A stretch of 64,000 nucleotides of DNA from Methanolinea sp. (GCA_030019395.1 JASEES010000005.1:1-64000); one strand, 5' to 3'; numbered from the stretch's first letter, positions 8,153 through 18,010 are shown. Notes: generated by a model not told the origin, from the sequence alone. Translations and numbers: made by a program.

Positions 8153-8320
8153 TTAGAGCCGTGGCCGCCGGTGGTTCGGGAGGCACTCCCTGCAGTAGAC
8201 AGGCCTGCCCTCGGTCGGCTTGAACGGTACTTCGCACTCTTTACCACAGTCTGAACAGACTACCTTTGTCATCTCGCGGGGGCCGAAGTTCCTCGGTCCG
8301 CCAAAATTTGATCTATACAT
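8153..8320 (-). CDS. CxxC-x17-CxxC zinc-binding protein
   Basis: 55 residues beginning MYRSNFGG. It contains CSDC, exactly 17 residues, then CREC, matching the CxxC-x17-CxxC domain found in small archaeal and bacterial proteins, with a basic C-terminus (NHRRPRL). Function of the family is not established; nucleic-acid binding is plausible. No ribosome site precedes ATG 8320, but a TATA-like TATAATA on the minus strand lies about 35 bases upstream, so the transcript has a very short leader. A longer upstream frame is not protein-like. Confidence 0.78.
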   Translation of the reverse strand: MYRSNFGGPRNFGPREMTKVVCSDCGKECEVPFKPTEGRPVYCRECLPNHRRPRL

Positions 8321-8602
8321 GGTTTTACTCAAACAGTTCCGAAAAACTGTATTATACCATTGAGCCTGCCAGCTGATAAAGGAGTGCATCGGGCTCTTTC
8401 CCGCACTTCCACGCGGAACCTGTCGTTCCAGCTTTTTTAAACTTTTCATTTCGATATCGGAGAGTTTTTGGAAGAGATCACGGGGAGGGGGCGGATGGGA
8501 TGACACCTGCTCATCCCGGGGTGAGCGCACCGGGAGTGCGGGCAGGAGCCATCTTTATTGCCCACCACCCCCCTCGTGAAAATGGGAGACGAGACGGAGC
8601 AC

Positions 8603-8995
8603 ATGTCAACGCACCGCTTCTTCATCGACCATCCCATAAGGGCCAAGAAGGTCAAGCTCGCAACCGGGTGTTGCTGTGAGCTGTGCGGAAGCTCCCTGCC
8701 CCTGGAAGGCCTCGAGATACATACCTTCTCTCTTGGCATGCAGAGTGTTCCCCCGCAGCCCGCGGTTCTCGAGGAACACCTCCTTGTCCTGTGTGCCCGG
8801 TGTCACGCGGACATCCACGAGTTCTCCCTGCCTGTTTCCGAGCAGGAATGGCTCGTCCGGATGAGGGACGGTCACAAAAAGGAGGAGATATGTGCAATTC
8901 TTGGCTATGTGCCGCGCAGGTATACGCCGCCGGAAAGCGACATCGAGGAGGCGTACCGGGAGGCCTGCTCCTCCCGGTTCCGGTTCGGTGTCTAG
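8603..8995 (+). CDS. HNH-like zinc-binding protein
   Basis: About 130 residues. A treble-clef pattern of cysteines and histidines is visible: CELC at residues 25-28, H40, then CARCHADIH at 64-72. This resembles HNH nuclease folds, but the catalytic set is not certain and it may be a structural zinc module only. ATG 8603 is chosen because GGAG lies 3 bases before it; in-frame ATGs at 8558 and 8582 have no ribosome site. It stands alone, with no intron, intein or restriction partner nearby, so a homing-nuclease role is not supported. Confidence 0.7.
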   Translation: MSTHRFFIDHPIRAKKVKLATGCCCELCGSSLPLEGLEIHTFSLGMQSVPPQPAVLEEHLLVLCARCHADIHEFSLPVSEQEWLVRMRDGHKKEEICAILGYVPRRYTPPESDIEEAYREACSSRFRFGV

Positions 8996-9000
8996 GCGTT

Positions 9001-9555
9001 TTACGATTTTCCCGGAAATTCGATTGTCTCGAGGAGCGAGAGGGTTTCCTGCGCCCAATCAACCTGGGCGATGCAGGTCATGATCTCGTTCCGGGCAGCT
9101 GACCGGAGGAACGGTTTTTCCACGGCAGTATCCGGCAGCGCTGCAATCCTGTTTTCCCGCATCTCTATCTCGGCAATAGAGTCCTCGCGACGCTTGCGGA
9201 ACGCACGGACCTTTTCCTTCAGGAGATCGGGCGGGGTGTGATACCCAAAGAGACACTTGAGGAGGACCTCGGAATCATTTTCTTCGGGTGACTGCAACCA
9301 CCGCTGCATTTCCTTCTTTCCCTTCCCGGTGATTGTATACACGTCCTTTTTCTGTCCCCGATCTCCCGGTGGGTGCAACTTTGTCACCAGTCCCTCTTCT
9401 TCGAGGGTACGGAGCGATGAAGAGACTGTCTTTGGGCCTATTTTCCAGGAGGGGCAGAAGAAATCCCTTATCCATTTCCTGATCTCGTTCCCGGTCATGG
9501 GTCGGGTACCCAGGACTCCGAGGACGATGAACCGTGCATGTGCGTTCTTTGGCAT
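9001..9555 (-). CDS. PadR family transcriptional regulator
   Basis: 184 residues. The N-terminal winged helix has the PadR hallmarks: FIVLGVLGTRPMTGNEIRKWI, followed by a SSSLRTLEEEGLV recognition-helix region and a VYTITGKGKKE wing. A C-terminal helical dimerisation domain (about 100-184) is present. It would bind DNA as a dimer, probably repressing itself and neighbours. Start ATG 9555 is preceded by GGGTG 7 bases upstream; the frame continues further upstream but is not protein-like. The next upstream minus-strand gene is the macrodomain protein 97 bases away. Ligand and targets are unknown. Confidence 0.85.
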   Translation of the reverse strand: MPKNAHARFIVLGVLGTRPMTGNEIRKWIRDFFCPSWKIGPKTVSSSLRTLEEEGLVTKLHPPGDRGQKKDVYTITGKGKKEMQRWLQSPEENDSEVLLKCLFGYHTPPDLLKEKVRAFRKRREDSIAEIEMRENRIAALPDTAVEKPFLRSAARNEIMTCIAQVDWAQETLSLLETIEFPGKS

Positions 9556-9652
9556 CTGTATCACCCGTCTGCCCTCTTTCCTTCGACATCCAATGGGATA
9601 AAGGGAGGGGGTCATAGACGAATTGTTCCCCCTGTCTCGTGGCCCGAAGGTT

Positions 9653-10540
9653 TTACCGGTGGGAAAACCTCTGCCGGGTTTCGTCGAGAATGCGATCCAG
9701 GATAGCGGGAGGAACCTCGATGTCTCCCCTTTTCCCGAGGACCGCAACCCAGCTGTTGAGGCCGGCAGTGACACTGTCTGCACCCCACCTGTCCCCGCAC
9801 CTCTCCATGATTGTCCCTGCAAGGCGATCTTTATCGACGAACCGCACGCCCCAGACCTCTTCGATTGTCCCGAGCTGCGCCCTGACCTGCGCAAGGAGCA
9901 ATTCCTGCTCCGTTCCCCGCGTCTTAGGAATATTTCTGCCCAAGCCTGTTGCCGGGGAATACTCACCTGCCAGATCACGGACAGCGTCCGTGTAGAGATC
10001 GAAAGCCCGCTTTCCGTGGCACACGAAAATGACCTTCTCTATGGAGTCCGACCGGGAGAGGAACGACAGGACAGCCCGGACCGCGATGACGGTTGCCCGG
10101 GGAAGGGGAAAACCGTAGGCACCCGTGCTGATTGCAGGGAAAGCAATCGTTTTGATACCGTTTGCCTCCGCGAGTTCAAGGGACCGTGTGTAGCAGGATG
10201 CGAGCAGGTCGTCTTCACCATGCCCCCCTCCCCGCCAGACGGGACCGACGGCATGGATGACGAAGCGTGCAGGCAGGTTGTATCCCGCCGTGATCTTTGC
10301 ATCCCCTGTCTGGCATCCCCCCAGCCGCCGGCACTCCCCGAGGAGACCGGGGCCTGCCACCCTGTGGATTGCCCCGTCGACACCACCGCCTCCCAGAAGA
10401 GTCTCGTTTGCGGCATTGACGATGGCATCGACGTACTGCTCCGTGATGTCGCCCTCCACAACGGTGACCCTTTCACGAAGAGGTCTCTGCATGTGTGGGG
10501 AATTGGACCTCTTCCACATATCTTTTTCGGGCCGGTGCAT
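9653..10540 (-). CDS. Macrodomain protein with C-terminal extension
   Basis: 295 residues from ATG 10540, chosen because GGAG lies 8 bases upstream. Residues about 24-190 form a macrodomain: [28 protein letters not shown] and the [13 protein letters not shown] substrate loop are intact. The family binds or hydrolyses ADP-ribose and O-acetyl-ADP-ribose. A further ~100 residues after the macrodomain (about 195-295) are not part of the usual fold and I do not recognise them. The start codon lies only 54 bases from that of the divergent Mg2+ ATPase, with a palindrome between. An overlapping plus-strand frame across this gene is a shadow. Confidence 0.85.
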   Translation of the reverse strand: MHRPEKDMWKRSNSPHMQRPLRERVTVVEGDITEQYVDAIVNAANETLLGGGGVDGAIHRVAGPGLLGECRRLGGCQTGDAKITAGYNLPARFVIHAVGPVWRGGGHGEDDLLASCYTRSLELAEANGIKTIAFPAISTGAYGFPLPRATVIAVRAVLSFLSRSDSIEKVIFVCHGKRAFDLYTDAVRDLAGEYSPATGLGRNIPKTRGTEQELLLAQVRAQLGTIEEVWGVRFVDKDRLAGTIMERCGDRWGADSVTAGLNSWVAVLGKRGDIEVPPAILDRILDETRQRFSHR

Positions 10541-10561
10541 AGATACATCTCCTTTGAAAGC

Positions 10562-10575
10562 ACGAGACATCTCGT
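10562..10575. promoter_or_regulatory. Palindrome between macrodomain gene and Mg2+ ATPase gene
   Basis: ACGAGA, CA, TCTCGT is a perfect 6-base inverted repeat centred in the 54-base gap between two divergent start codons. A protein bound here would block both promoters. The neighbouring PadR regulator is an obvious but unproven candidate. Confidence 0.45.
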
Positions 10576-10594
10576 AAGGGAAGGGAGAGGTGCA

Positions 10595-13186
10595 GTGGAG
10601 GGAAAGCCCGGGCTTTTGGCAGGAGACCTTCATGGCCAGGATCTCGTGGCCCTGACGGAAGAGGAAGTACTATCCGTACTGGCTACATCCAAGAACGGGC
10701 TTCCCCTGCATGAGGTGGCCCGGAGGCAGTCGCAATACGGCCCAAACGACATTTCCCGGGTGCACAAACGTTCCGTTATCCTCCGGTTCCTCGACCACTT
10801 CCGGAATGTCCTCGTCCTCATCCTCCTTTTTGCCGCGGTTATCTCGTTCTTCGTCGGGGACTATCCTTCGGGCACGATCATCGTTGCAATCGTCATTGCA
10901 AGTGTCGTGCTTGATTTCTACCAGGAGTACAGGGCAGGGAACGCAGCCGAACTCCTCCGGCAGAAAATCCTCACCCATGCGACCGTAGTCCGGGAAGGAG
11001 CTGAACACGAGGTCCCGCTGACGGATCTTGTTCCCGGAGACATCATCCGCCTTTCTGCCGGGGACATCGTCCCGGCCGATGCCCGTCTCCTCTCCGGGCG
11101 CGACCTGTTCATCAACGAGTCCTCCCTGACGGGGGAACCGTTCCCCGTGGAGAAACGTGCAGGCCCTGTTCCCACAGGGACACCCCTGACAGAAGCAAAA
11201 AACTACGTATTCCTCGGAACTTCGGTTGTCAGCGGGACGGCGGTTGCGGTCGTAACGCTGACGGGCATGGCGACCGAGTTTGGAAGGATAGCCCGGACGC
11301 TGGTGGCACGGCCCCCCGAGACCGGGTTCGAGAAGGGACTTTCCCAGTTTTCCTACCTCATGTCCCGTTTCATCTTCATTCTGGTCATTTTTGTCTTCCT
11401 CATCAATGCCCTGTTCCGCCACGGTGCCCTTGAATCCCTCCTTTTTGCAGTTGCTCTCGCCGTCGGAATGACCCCGGAACTCCTGCCGATGATCCTCTCC
11501 CTCAACCTCTCCAAGGGAGCCATTGCCATGGCAGAGAAGAAGGTGATCGTCCGGCATCTCGAGTCGATCCAGAACCTGGGGAGCATGGATGTCCTGTGCA
11601 CCGACAAGACCGGCACACTCACCGAGAACCGGATCTCCCTTATCGAGTACCTGGACCCGGATGGCGCCCCGAGCGAAAAAGTCCTCTACTATACGTTCCT
11701 GAACAGCTATTTCCATACCGGCGTCCAAAATCCCCTCGACGAGGCGATCATCTCATTCCGCCCGCTCGACGCCGGGCAGTTCCGGAAGGTCGATGAGATC
11801 CCGTTTGACTTCGTCCGCCGCCGCCTCTCCCTTGTGGTCGATGATGGGAACGAGAGGCTCCTTATTACGAAGGGTGCACCCGAAGAAGTCCTCTCGATCT
11901 GTACATCGATCGAACGCGGTGAAAAGACAGATGCCCTCTCTCCCGGCGATCGGGAATCTGTCATTGCCCTCTACCATGAGAAGAGCAGGAAAGGTTTCCG
12001 GACCCTTGCGGTCTGTACCAGGAAGCTTCCCAGAGACAGTGCGGTCTTTTCCCCCGAAGACGAGCGGGAAATGACCCTCCTTGGTCTCGTCACGTTCCTT
12101 GACCCGCCCAAGGAGAGTGCGGGGGAATCGGTCCGGGCCCTTGCTGAATCGGGGATCGATCTCAAGATTCTCACCGGCGACAACGAACTGGTCACGCGGA
12201 GGGTTGCCTCGCTCATCGGTCTCGAGGTCAGGGGCGTCCTCACCGGCAGGGAGATCGACCAGATGGACAGGGAGGCGCTCTCCCGCGTCGTCGAGGAGGT
12301 CACGCTCTTCTGCCGCCTCACGCCGGTCCAGAAGAACCGCGTCCAGAATGCGTTACGGAAGAACGGTCACGTTGTAGGGTTCATGGGCGACGGGATTAAT
12401 GATGCCCCTGCCATCCGGGAGGCAGACGTCGGGATATCAGTCCGGAACGCGGTGGACATCGCGAGGGAATCCGCCGACATCATCCTGCTCGAAAACGATC
12501 TCCGGGTCCTGCATGACGGTGTCCGGGAAGGGAGAAAGACCTTTGCAAATACCCTGAAATACATCCTGATGGGGACAAGTTCCAATTTCGGGAACATGTT
12601 CAGCGTGGCCGGGGCATCCCTGTTTCTCACCTTCCTTCCCATGCTCCCGATCCAGATCCTCCTCAACAACCTCCTGTATGACCTCTCGGAATCGACGATA
12701 CCCACCGATAACGTCGATGAAGACCAGGTAAGGTCACCGAAGAGGTGGGACATGGAGTTCATCAAGAGGTTCATCCTCGTCTTCGGCCCGATCAGTTCTC
12801 TCTTCGACTTCCTCACGTTTTTCATCCTGCTGTCCTATTTTGCCGCGGATGCACCCTTTTTCCAGACTGCGTGGTTCATCGAATCGATCTGCACCCAGAC
12901 ACTCGTCATCTTCCTCATACGCACGAGAATGGTCCCCTTCTTCCGGAGCAGGCCAAGCAGACTCCTCCTTGCGAGCACTCTCTCCATCGTGGCCGCTGCC
13001 TGTCTCCTCCCCTTCTCGGTCCTTGGGGAAGTATTCGGGTTCGTGCACCTCCCCCCCGCGTTCTACCTTGTCCTTGCCGGGCTCATCTCTGCGTATTTCT
13101 TCCTCGTGGAGGTTGCAAAGAAGTGGTTCTTTGGGAAGTACTCGTTCCTCATCGAACAGGGAAAGGGAAATGCACTGGTTGCATGA
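10595..13186 (+). CDS. mgtA: Magnesium-translocating P-type ATPase (P-type IIIB)
   Basis: 863 residues from GTG 10595, supported by GGGAG 7 bases upstream; GTG 10646 is an alternative. All P-type ATPase landmarks are present: TGEPFPVEK actuator loop, DKTGTLTEN with phosphorylated Asp at residue 337, and GDGINDAPA hinge. The [20 protein letters not shown] segment before the phosphorylation site and the [15 protein letters not shown] segment in the C-terminal membrane half are specific to MgtA/MgtB Mg2+ importers. It pumps Mg2+ into the cell at ATP cost. The frame stays open 324 codons upstream, but that part is antisense to the macrodomain gene and is rejected. No leader riboswitch is possible in the 54-base gap. 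Confidence 0.92.
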   Translation: MEGKPGLLAGDLHGQDLVALTEEEVLSVLATSKNGLPLHEVARRQSQYGPNDISRVHKRSVILRFLDHFRNVLVLILLFAAVISFFVGDYPSGTIIVAIVIASVVLDFYQEYRAGNAAELLRQKILTHATVVREGAEHEVPLTDLVPGDIIRLSAGDIVPADARLLSGRDLFINESSLTGEPFPVEKRAGPVPTGTPLTEAKNYVFLGTSVVSGTAVAVVTLTGMATEFGRIARTLVARPPETGFEKGLSQFSYLMSRFIFILVIFVFLINALFRHGALESLLFAVALAVGMTPELLPMILSLNLSKGAIAMAEKKVIVRHLESIQNLGSMDVLCTDKTGTLTENRISLIEYLDPDGAPSEKVLYYTFLNSYFHTGVQNPLDEAIISFRPLDAGQFRKVDEIPFDFVRRRLSLVVDDGNERLLITKGAPEEVLSICTSIERGEKTDALSPGDRESVIALYHEKSRKGFRTLAVCTRKLPRDSAVFSPEDEREMTLLGLVTFLDPPKESAGESVRALAESGIDLKILTGDNELVTRRVASLIGLEVRGVLTGREIDQMDREALSRVVEEVTLFCRLTPVQKNRVQNALRKNGHVVGFMGDGINDAPAIREADVGISVRNAVDIARESADIILLENDLRVLHDGVREGRKTFANTLKYILMGTSSNFGNMFSVAGASLFLTFLPMLPIQILLNNLLYDLSESTIPTDNVDEDQVRSPKRWDMEFIKRFILVFGPISSLFDFLTFFILLSYFAADAPFFQTAWFIESICTQTLVIFLIRTRMVPFFRSRPSRLLLASTLSIVAAACLLPFSVLGEVFGFVHLPPAFYLVLAGLISAYFFLVEVAKKWFFGKYSFLIEQGKGNALVA

Positions 13187-13286
13187 CCCGGCATCACTGC
13201 CCGGGCATTTCTTTCATTCTCCTTCATCACGATGAAGACCCCCGACGTGTAACATAGAGGAAGAAAGAGGGAGGCAATACCCTGCC

Positions 13287-14234
13287 ATGAGAGTCCCGTC
13301 TCCGAGGCCCTTCCTGAAGTGGGCCGGAGGGAAGACACAGCTGCTCCCTGCCCTGGTCAGGATGGTCCCGCGGAAGGTACGCGAGGGAAAAGTTCCCGTG
13401 TACGTGGAACCCTTTGTCGGAGGCGGGGCAGTCTATTTCCATTTCAACAGCCGTTTCCGTTTCAGGGAGTGCCATATCTTCGACGTCAACGAAGAGATAT
13501 TCCTTGCCTACACGGTCGTCAGGGATCGCGTGGACGAGCTGATCGAGGTCCTGCAGGAACTCGCCGGGGAGTATCTCTCCCGGGACGGCGCGGGCCGGCG
13601 GGAGTATTACCGGGAGGTGCGGGATGCATTCAACAACCGGAGGATAACAATTGCCCGCGGGCAGTTTCATCCGTCATGGGTCGAGAGGGCAGCCCAGCTC
13701 ATCTTTCTGAACAGGACGTGCTATAACGGGTTGTTCCGGGTCAATTCGCGGGGGGAGTTCAACGTCCCGTACGGGAGGTACAGGAACCCCCTGATCGTGA
13801 ACGAACCTCTCCTCCGTCAGGATTCGCTCCTCCTCCGGAACACGTCGGTGCACCTCGGTGACTTTTCCCGGTCTTTCCCATTCATGTCGGAGGAAACGTT
13901 CGCCTATTTTGATCCCCCCTACCGCCCGATCAGCAGGACAGCGCGATTCACGGCATACTCGCAGGATGGGTTCTCTGACGCGGAGCAGGAGAGACTCGCC
14001 CGGTTTTTTGCAGCCTGCGATGCGAAAGGCGCACTGCTGATGCTCTCCAATTCCGATCCCCGGAATACCGATCCCTGTGACGATTTTTTTGACCGGCTGT
14101 ACGGCGATTTCTCTATCACCCGCGTGCCCGCCCGGCGGGCGATCAACTCGGATGGTGCAGGGAGAGGCAGCATATCGGAGGTTGTGGTGACCAACTACCC
14201 AATCGGTCGTTCAGGGACCCTTTCCCTGGAGTGA
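13287..14234 (+). CDS. D12-class DNA adenine N6-methyltransferase (Dam-like)
   Basis: 315 residues. The SAM-binding motif FLKWAGGK is at residues 9-16 and the catalytic DPPY at 209-212, in the order typical of D12-class (alpha) enzymes that methylate adenine, often in GATC. Middle motifs FVGGGAVYFHF and NRTCYNGLFRVN are also intact. No restriction endonuclease gene is adjacent on either side, so it is an orphan methylase here, perhaps acting in regulation or protecting against incoming enzymes. Target sequence is inferred only from the family. Start ATG 13287 follows a GGAGG at 13269-13273 at long spacing. Confidence 0.9.
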   Translation: MRVPSPRPFLKWAGGKTQLLPALVRMVPRKVREGKVPVYVEPFVGGGAVYFHFNSRFRFRECHIFDVNEEIFLAYTVVRDRVDELIEVLQELAGEYLSRDGAGRREYYREVRDAFNNRRITIARGQFHPSWVERAAQLIFLNRTCYNGLFRVNSRGEFNVPYGRYRNPLIVNEPLLRQDSLLLRNTSVHLGDFSRSFPFMSEETFAYFDPPYRPISRTARFTAYSQDGFSDAEQERLARFFAACDAKGALLMLSNSDPRNTDPCDDFFDRLYGDFSITRVPARRAINSDGAGRGSISEVVVTNYPIGRSGTLSLE

Positions 14235-14287
14235 CAATTGAAAACACGTCGTCTCGTAAATCCACAGGAAAAGGAGGGACCTGGATC

Positions 14288-16183
14288 TCACCCCTTTACA
14301 CCGCTTCGTTCCCGGGTAGGTCGTCGGAACTTCCCTTCCGGGACGAATATCTCGAAGCGGGCACCCTTTCCGGGAACACCGGTCTCCCGGATGGAAAGCC
14401 CCGTGATGGCGAGGATCTCCCGGGACAGGAAAAGGCCAAGACCGGTATGTTTTCCAAAACCCTTCCTGAAGAGATATTTTTTGTCCTCCTCCGGAATTCC
14501 CACGCCGTTGTCTTCGACGGCGATAACAAGACCCCCCTGTTCTTCTCCCGCAGAGACCCTGATCCGGGAGAGGGAAGGACCGCCGTAACGGAAAGAATTT
14601 TCGAACAGGTTGAAAATGACCTTCTCGAAGAGGGGATCCGCATAGACCTCGGTATCATCCACCTCAAGGAGGATATCGACACCCGATGGCGGAAACCCTT
14701 CCCGGATTCTCGCGGCAATGTCTGCCACGTTCTGCCATGATGGTTCCCTGACGCCGATCTCCTGGTAATCCCGGGTGAAGGTGATCTGTTCCTCTGCGGT
14801 GTCAAGGACCTTTTTCATCTTGTCGAGGAATTCCCTGATGGTTGTTAGTTCTTTTTCGTCCCTGGCGAGTTCGATGTACCATTTCAGGGCCGAGACCTGG
14901 TTGAGGAGATCGTGGCGGGTGATGCTGGAGAGGAGGTGGAGTTTCCGGTTTGCAAGGGCGAGGGCATCCTCTGCCATCTTCCTTTCCGTGATGTCGTTGA
15001 CAAAGAGGAGGATGCCGGAGACATTTCCCTCGAGGTCAAGGAGCGGCACCTTGTGTGTCTCGACCCACCGGGTTCCCCCGTTCCGTGTCTGCATCTGCTC
15101 GATAATGCCAAGCTTGGGTTTTTTGGTCGAGATGACTTCCAAATCATCCCTGTAATACTTTTCGGCCAGCTCCGGGAAGAGGTCGTACGCACTTTTTCCC
15201 TCGATCTCTTCCCGGGGAAGACCTATTGAAGCCGCCGCTGCGGGGTTGACGTGGATGAACCGGTTCTCCGTGTCCTTGTACCAGATCATGGCCGGGGCGT
15301 TGTCAAAGATGGTTTGCAGTTCTGTCGTCAATGCGAGCAGTGCAGCCTGGTTGCGCCTGCGCTCCGTGATATCACGCACGACCGAGAGGACAACCTCCCT
15401 GTTCCGGATTATCACGCGGTGGGCATGGATCTCGACCGGGACGGTGCCCCCGTCTTTTCTCCGGTGTTCCGTCTCGAAAATCGCGTACCCTTTTTCGAGG
15501 ATCTCCCTGCCGATCACGTCGAGGGGCCTGCTGTGTCCTCCCCGAACGAGGTCAAGCGGTGTCATCGCAAGGAACTCTTCCCTGCTGTACCCGAGCATTT
15601 TGCAGGCCACTGCATTCACTTCCATAAAACGACCCGGGAGACCGTCTTCGCGGAGTTCGTGGATATGGATGGCATCGTTTGCCGACTCGAAAATCTCCCG
15701 GAACTTTGCCTCGCTCTCTTCCAGTGCCGCCTCTTTCTCCAGCCTCTCCCTGACCTCGCGGAGTGCCCGGTCCCTCATCTCGCGGTACGCACGGACCTGC
15801 TGGATGAGTTCGGTCACGTCGTCGATGAATACCAGTGCATAGGTTTTATTCCCCTCCGGAACGGAATGGACTGTCGTCCTCTGGAAACGGAGCCCTCCTC
15901 CCGGCAGGGGTGCAGGGATGAAATGGGGGTGGAACTGTGTCGAGAAGAAAGCAGCAGCACCGCCCTCGAAGACCTGGCCAATGCGGAGAGCGTACTTCCT
16001 GTCCGAAAGGTGGGGGTAGAGGTTGCGGAGATCACGGCCGAGTACTTTCTCCCGGGGAATGCCTGTCCATTCCTCAATCGTCCTGTTCCAGCAGATGACC
16101 GTGTAATCGGATTCCAGAATGATGATGCCGGCGGGCAGGATGTCAAGGTTCTCGCACTGGGAGAGGAAGGAGCTCATCGTCAT
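14288..16183 (-). CDS. PAS-domain sensor histidine kinase (soluble)
   Basis: 631 residues, no membrane segments. Three PAS domains (about 10-130, 165-285, 290-410) precede a dimerisation/phosphoacceptor helix with SSITRHDLLNQ (His near 428) and a GHKL ATPase domain with N box (FNLFENSFRYGG), G1 (DNGVGIP) and G2 (TGLGLFLSR). It should autophosphorylate on His in response to an intracellular signal. Its ATG overlaps the CheC stop by 4 bases, so it is translationally coupled to CheC and the receiver gene before it, its probable partners. The TRHD phosphoacceptor type is common in methanogens. Confidence 0.9.
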   Translation of the reverse strand: MTMSSFLSQCENLDILPAGIIILESDYTVICWNRTIEEWTGIPREKVLGRDLRNLYPHLSDRKYALRIGQVFEGGAAAFFSTQFHPHFIPAPLPGGGLRFQRTTVHSVPEGNKTYALVFIDDVTELIQQVRAYREMRDRALREVRERLEKEAALEESEAKFREIFESANDAIHIHELREDGLPGRFMEVNAVACKMLGYSREEFLAMTPLDLVRGGHSRPLDVIGREILEKGYAIFETEHRRKDGGTVPVEIHAHRVIIRNREVVLSVVRDITERRRNQAALLALTTELQTIFDNAPAMIWYKDTENRFIHVNPAAAASIGLPREEIEGKSAYDLFPELAEKYYRDDLEVISTKKPKLGIIEQMQTRNGGTRWVETHKVPLLDLEGNVSGILLFVNDITERKMAEDALALANRKLHLLSSITRHDLLNQVSALKWYIELARDEKELTTIREFLDKMKKVLDTAEEQITFTRDYQEIGVREPSWQNVADIAARIREGFPPSGVDILLEVDDTEVYADPLFEKVIFNLFENSFRYGGPSLSRIRVSAGEEQGGLVIAVEDNGVGIPEEDKKYLFRKGFGKHTGLGLFLSREILAITGLSIRETGVPGKGARFEIFVPEGKFRRPTRERSGVKG

Positions 16184-16788
16184 GAATGGCTGCCCATTAC
16201 CGCGGTTATCTTTTCAAGCAGGGTATCAAGGGCACCTATTTCGAATATCATCAGGATGTTGCCGACTACCCGGAGGTCTTCGAGTATGAACTGCGACACG
16301 GCGAGGATGACCCAGTCGTAGTCAGGAGACCCCTCTCTGCCGAGAATATCCCCGATTCCGCCCTCCCTGTATTCCGGCATCGAGTAGATCAGGCGCTCCC
16401 CGAGGACGTTTGTAATGGAGCCCATTACGGCATTGTTCACGATATTGCCAACCTCGTTCAAAGTCTCGATCCGGAGCGCGTCGAGGTCGGGTTCCTCGAT
16501 CTTCTCCCCCGTGAGGGCCATGATCAGGATTGCGGCACTCTTTTCGGGAAAGACAAGCATGCTCATGCCCGAAAAAGACCCCGAGAACCTGAGTGTGACG
16601 GCAGAGAGGTGGGCGCTGTCCAGGAGCCGCTGCTCACGTGTCAGATCGGAATACCGCAACACCCGGACTTCCGGAACCTGGAGCCGTATGTGCGTCCCGG
16701 TCATGTCGTTGAGGAGCCCGGCGGCACGCCCGACACCGATGTTGATCAACTCGCGGATCGCGTCAATGGACTCTTCTCCGGCATTCAT
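16180..16788 (-). CDS. cheC: CheC-like phosphatase
   Basis: 202 residues. Both CheC active-site signatures are recognisable: DAIRELIN near residues 9-16 with a conserved proline 23 later, and ETLNEVGN near 108-115 with a proline about 22 later. CheC proteins dephosphorylate phospho-receivers such as CheY. Here the gene is sandwiched, with 4-base overlaps on both sides, between a stand-alone receiver and a histidine kinase, not next to other chemotaxis genes. It therefore probably resets that receiver. The first site's D/S-xxx-E-xx-N form is complete; the second has Glu in place of the usual Ser at its first position. Confidence 0.88.
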   Translation of the reverse strand: MNAGEESIDAIRELINIGVGRAAGLLNDMTGTHIRLQVPEVRVLRYSDLTREQRLLDSAHLSAVTLRFSGSFSGMSMLVFPEKSAAILIMALTGEKIEEPDLDALRIETLNEVGNIVNNAVMGSITNVLGERLIYSMPEYREGGIGDILGREGSPDYDWVILAVSQFILEDLRVVGNILMIFEIGALDTLLEKITAVMGSHS

Positions 16789-17156
16789 GACTTTTTTGCG
16801 CTCCCGATCGCTCTCCCGACGGCAGGGATGAGAACACCCTTGTCTACCGGCTTGTTGAGGACATCGAAAGCCCCGAGCTCGAGGCAGATGTCCCGGGTGG
16901 TCTTCTGGATATCGGAGGTGAAGACAAGGACGGGGGTGCCAAGACCTTCTTCCCGGACCATCCTTAAAAAAGTGTACCCGTCGATCCCGGGCATCAGGAG
17001 GTCGCAGATGACGAGGTCGGGGGACTCCCCGAGGGCCACCGTGAAACCCTCGCGTCCGTCTCCCGCAGTCAGGACCTGGTACCCCGCTTCCTCGAGGACA
17101 GAAGAAATGAGTTTCCTCTGGAACCGCGAGTCGTCGATGACGAGAATTTTTGCCAT
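16785..17156 (-). CDS. Stand-alone response regulator (CheY-like)
   Basis: 123 residues, a receiver domain only. Acidic pair D8/D9, phosphoacceptor D52, T80 and K102 are all in place. No output domain, so it acts by protein contact like CheY. A GGAG ribosome site precedes ATG 17156. Its stop overlaps the CheC start by 4 bases and CheC in turn overlaps the kinase gene, so kinase, receiver and phosphatase are made together. The output target is unknown; the ABC exporter and partner-switching genes lie upstream on the same strand. Confidence 0.9.
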   Translation of the reverse strand: MAKILVIDDSRFQRKLISSVLEEAGYQVLTAGDGREGFTVALGESPDLVICDLLMPGIDGYTFLRMVREEGLGTPVLVFTSDIQKTTRDICLELGAFDVLNKPVDKGVLIPAVGRAIGSAKKS

Positions 17157-17248
17157 TCCGGCTCTCCCATCCTGAAAATGAGTTTCCCCATTCCCCGTTC
17201 GACCTCTTTCCTGATAAATTTCGCCCTTCCTCTCCCGCTCCCCGCCCC

Positions 17249-18010
17249 TCATTCATTGAACGTGTGATAGAGCCTGTTTGCCAGGGACTGGAAGATCCCG
17301 ATGGCAATGCAGAGGGCGGCGATGTCAATTGCGGGATGGAAAAGAGTGGCCTTTCCAAACCCCGCCTGGACGAGGTCGTTTCCGTACGTCAGGGGAGAGA
17401 GGTATGCGATGATCTGGCCGGGGAAAGGGACCTGCCCCATGGGGACAAAGACCCCCGAGACGAAGATGAGCGGGAGGCGCACGAGGTTGAGCATGGACAT
17501 GATGTCGCCCGGGCTCTCGGTCGGGTAGGCTGCAAAGAGGGTGCCCATCGTTGCAAAGCAAAAAGAGAGGAGGAGGATCCCGGCTGCGAGGGCCGGAAGG
17601 TCTGGCAGGGATGTCTGGAAGAGGACCATGCCTGCGGCGAGGGGAACGAGCGCGATGCAGCAGGCGTACAGGAAACCGCTCATGCTCTCGCCGAGCACGA
17701 CCATGTGCAGCGAGATGGGGGCAGAGAGGAGGCGTTCGAATGTCTTTGTCCTCCTCTCGAGGGGGATGGAAACGGGTTCGATGGAGGACGAGGAGAAGAG
17801 GATCGTGATCGCGATCAGCCCCGGGACCATGGTCGCCGGGTCTGCCGGCCGGCCGAGTGCGAAGGCAAGGAACATGAAGAGGGGAAAGAGCATTCCTGAA
17901 ACGATGATGTTGGGCTTCGCGTAGTAGATGAGGATATCTTTGCGTGCAATCGCCCATGCAGCGGAAAACCCCGTGCAGACCCCGGTGCAGTACTCTGACA
18001 CGCTCCTCAA
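17249..18010 (-). CDS. ABC-2 type transporter permease
   Basis: 253 residues with six hydrophobic segments of the ABC-2 exporter fold and the central ERRTKTFERLLSAPIS cytoplasmic region typical of DrrB/NodJ-like permeases. It uses a TTG start at 18010 that overlaps the stop of the ATPase gene by 4 bases (TTGA), with GGTGG just upstream, so it is co-translated with that ATPase. The pair would export a lipid, drug or polysaccharide; substrate cannot be predicted. Confidence 0.88.
   Translation of the reverse strand: MRSVSEYCTGVCTGFSAAWAIARKDILIYYAKPNIIVSGMLFPLFMFLAFALGRPADPATMVPGLIAITILFSSSSIEPVSIPLERRTKTFERLLSAPISLHMVVLGESMSGFLYACCIALVPLAAGMVLFQTSLPDLPALAAGILLLSFCFATMGTLFAAYPTESPGDIMSMLNLVRLPLIFVSGVFVPMGQVPFPGQIIAYLSPLTYGNDLVQAGFGKATLFHPAIDIAALCIAIGIFQSLANRLYHTFNE

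Noticed and set aside
8603-8995. HNH homing endonuclease or mobile intron
   Set aside because: No split gene, intein or intron borders are visible; the zinc residues alone do not prove nuclease activity.
9623-10594. Long N-terminal extension of the Mg2+ ATPase frame (324 codons)
   Set aside because: It is antisense to the macrodomain gene, has no membrane or ATPase features, and GTG 10595 has a proper ribosome site. It is an artefact of high GC.
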